From the NCBI GenBank assembly GCA_023441965.1, contig JAEZNB010000015.1, positions 1 to 6,204 of the forward strand: a DNA stretch of 6,204 nucleotides. Reading direction: 5' to 3'. Position 1 is the stretch's first letter, and each line of letters opens with the position of its first letter. The translations under genes were made by a program, and so were the position numbers. Below, piece after piece: positions 5,311 through 6,204 of this stretch. The notes beneath the pieces are model-generated. The model made no database searches. It saw only the letters and a list, made by a program, of their open reading frames with translations, and had not been told where the DNA came from. This stretch comes from Bacillota bacterium. GTDB taxonomy: Bacteria; Bacillota; Clostridia; Lachnospirales; Lachnospiraceae.

Positions 5311-5532
5311 ATGACGGAAAATGGGAGGACTAGGGGCAAGGTTATTGAATTTACACCTCGTAAGAAACCCAAACTAAAAAAACTGGACTATGTGGACCCG
5401 GAACAAAAGAAACTTAGAGAAAAGCGGCAGCGCCAAAGACAAATATCTTTAAACCGGAATAAAACCCTTCGTTATGTAGGAATTTTTATTGGGCTATGCG
5501 TTTTAGTCTTTGTATTAAAGGAATTATTTTAA
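5311..5532 (+). CDS. Small basic tail-anchored membrane protein, function unknown
   Basis: A 73-aa protein with a well-placed AAAGGGG ribosome binding site (5297-5303, 7-nt spacer). Residues 7-54 are extremely rich in Lys and Arg (for example RKKPKLKK at 17-24 and REKRQRQRQ at 36-44). A single hydrophobic helix near 54-69 follows, with only four residues after it. By the positive-inside rule the basic part should be cytoplasmic and the C-terminus anchored in the membrane. The basic part could contact nucleic acid, acidic proteins or lipid head groups. The layout recalls the cytoplasmic half of FtsL/DivIC-type division proteins, but the outer coiled coil of those proteins is absent, so I do not assign it. 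It lies 46 bp after the acidic 198-aa gene, and the opposite charges make an interaction conceivable. Confidence 0.7.
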   Translation: MTENGRTRGKVIEFTPRKKPKLKKLDYVDPEQKKLREKRQRQRQISLNRNKTLRYVGIFIGLCVLVFVLKELF

Positions 5533-5584
5533 CTAAAACCACACAAAAGGGTTGCCCCATGGCTTATCTAATTATAAATAACAA

Positions 5585-5629
5585 AATAACCTCCGGGATC
5601 ATAAGATAAAAAATGGGCCGGGGGTTATT
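5585..5629 (-). terminator. Shared terminator between convergent genes, stronger on the minus strand
   Basis: AATAACCTCCGG (5585-5596) pairs with CCGGGGGTTATT (5618-5629) in a 12-bp stem containing one T-G pair and a 21-nt loop. Read on the minus strand the stem runs into TTTTGTTATTTAT, a usable T-tract, so it should end the DUF1232 transcript. On the plus strand no T-run follows. Still, it is the only strong stem after the 73-aa gene and may also mark that transcript's 3' end. Confidence 0.6.
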
Positions 5630-5660
5630 GCTTGCTGGGACGGGCCTCTTTCACAAGGTG

Positions 5661-5894
5661 CTATTTCTTATTGAGCAGGGATTGTTTATGGGCTTTAATC
5701 AGATCATAGCCGCGTTTAACGCCCCAGAGCAGGACGACCAGATCATCTGCTCTTCCGGAAAGAGGGATGAAGTCCGGTATAAAATCTATGGGGCTAATAA
5801 AATAAACAATGCATCCGCCTACTTCATATTTTAAGCGGGAAGGAACCGAAGGATTTAAACAGGCTTGAATAAAAAACCAAAATTTTTTGAGCAT
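5661..5894 (-). CDS. DUF1232 (YkvA-like) small membrane protein
   Basis: A 77-aa protein carrying the DUF1232 signature: YFISPIDFIPDFIPL (31-45) followed by GRADDLVVLLWGVKRGYDL (47-65). Family members typically show ISP-DLIPDFIP and then DDL, so this is a good match. The hydrophobic core near 25-44 and 50-58 suggests membrane association. The biochemical role of the family is not known. The start at 5894 is supported by AAAGGGGGG on the minus strand, 6 nt upstream. It is a single gene, convergent with the 198-aa/73-aa pair and separated from it by 128 bp that hold the 5585-5629 stem. Confidence 0.85.
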   Translation of the reverse strand: MLKKFWFFIQACLNPSVPSRLKYEVGGCIVYFISPIDFIPDFIPLSGRADDLVVLLWGVKRGYDLIKAHKQSLLNKK

Positions 5895-5919
5895 AGGATT
5901 CCCCCCTTTAGCGCATAGG

Positions 5920-5925
5920 TTTATA
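5920..5925 (-). promoter_or_regulatory. Possible -10 element for the DUF1232 gene
   Basis: On the minus strand TATAAA (5/6 to TATAAT) lies 25 nt before the ATG, which would give a leader of about 20 nt that just includes the ribosome binding site. No good -35 is found 16-18 nt upstream, so this is tentative. Confidence 0.3.
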
Positions 5926-6020
5926 ATTCGGCGGTCATCCGGTTTTTCCTTTTTAACCGTCCGGGGGATATTTTTGATTCAAAATCATTATTAACATTTA
6001 GCCTTTTTCTAATACAAGGC

Positions 6021-6052
6021 AAGAGGGAGGCGTGTTATCACGTCCCCCTCTT
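6021..6052. repeat. Long hairpin 1, 14-bp stem with 4-nt loop
   Basis: AAGAGGGAGGCGTG (6021-6034) pairs with CACGTCCCCCTCTT (6039-6052) around TTAT, with one mismatch and one G-T pair. Neither strand shows a strong T-tract after it. It resembles hairpin 2 in size and in having a purine-rich left arm. Confidence 0.6.
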
Positions 6053-6076
6053 GATAATTCCATTGGAGCAATATAA

Positions 6077-6107
6077 CAAGGGGAGAGTGTAAAACACTCT
6101 CCCCTTG
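6077..6107. terminator. Long hairpin 2, perfect 14-bp stem with 3-nt loop, terminator-like
   Basis: CAAGGGGAGAGTGT (6077-6090) and ACACTCTCCCCTTG (6094-6107) are perfectly complementary around AAA. On the minus strand it is followed by TTATATT, a weak T-tract, so it could terminate a minus-strand gene lying beyond the right edge. The plus-strand continuation (CGGTGAGG) has no T-run. Function as a terminator is inferred, but the inverted repeat itself is certain. Confidence 0.5.
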
Positions 6108-6204
6108 CGGTGAGGGCTCAACCGGCATCTAATCTAGGAAAATATGACGGTTGCCCTTCCGTTTAATTAAGACCTTTGTCCGATTTGATCGGTAGGAGCA
6201 GACT

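Larger units (their letters stand above)
5895..6204. other. Non-coding right flank with several hairpins
   Basis: About 310 bp with no supported gene on either strand up to the edge of the window. It holds the DUF1232 promoter region, a weak stem GCCTT/AAGGC (6001-6020), two long hairpins described separately, and a small CCGAT-TTG-ATCGG hairpin (6180-6192). I compared it with riboswitch and structured-RNA consensus sequences that I remember and found no convincing match. Confidence 0.6.

Noticed and set aside
5613..5834. Plus-strand 73-codon open frame
   Set aside because: It is antisense to the DUF1232 gene, which has a clear family signature and ribosome binding site, and it begins inside the terminator stem.
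6107..6160. Possible riboswitch such as the magnesium M-box, because of GGTGAGGGCTC
   Set aside because: The similarity is limited to a few bases. The other conserved segments of that riboswitch are not found, and no suitable transporter gene is visible.

Overview
The window looks like chromosomal DNA of a low-to-mid GC, spore-forming-type Firmicute. Desulfotomaculum, Desulforamulus and relatives (Peptococcaceae) are the best guess. The reasons are the strong AGGGGG-type ribosome binding sites, the AT-rich intergenic DNA, and a Tat-exported [FeFe]-hydrogenase operon of a kind I associate with that group. This assignment comes from recognising families, not from a database search.

Left two thirds (about 118-3987, minus strand): a three-gene operon, transcribed right to left. 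It encodes (1) an [FeFe]-hydrogenase catalytic subunit with a twin-arginine signal and an apparent lipobox, (2) a four-cluster ferredoxin-like subunit with a C-terminal membrane anchor, and (3) a ten-helix NrfD/HybB-type quinone-interacting membrane protein. Gaps between the genes are 27 and 37 bp. The operon ends in two tandem terminator-like hairpins (230-255 and 148-178). The likely job is H2 oxidation, or H2 formation, on the outer face of the cytoplasmic membrane. Electrons would pass through the iron-sulfur subunit to or from menaquinone in the NrfD-like subunit. A Rex- or CRP/FNR-like palindrome containing a perfect 9-bp tandem repeat (3967-3987) lies upstream and suggests redox control.

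Middle (3842-4667): an AT-rich divergent intergenic region of about 826 bp. It holds the candidate hydrogenase operator, a CRP-like palindrome (4262-4277), a well-formed sigma-A-type promoter pointing right (TTGACT-17-TATTAT, 4334-4362), and a 32-codon ORF (4421-4519). The start of that ORF resembles the start of the next gene.

Right (4668-5894): two plus-strand genes of unknown function, probably co-transcribed. One encodes a 198-aa soluble acidic protein and the other a 73-aa, very basic, tail-anchored membrane protein. They converge on a minus-strand gene for a 77-aa DUF1232 (YkvA-like) membrane protein. A 12-bp stem (5585-5629) separates the two transcription units.

Far right (5895-6204): no gene seen. 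It contains a probable promoter element for the DUF1232 gene and two striking long hairpins with purine-rich 5' arms (6021-6052 and 6077-6107).
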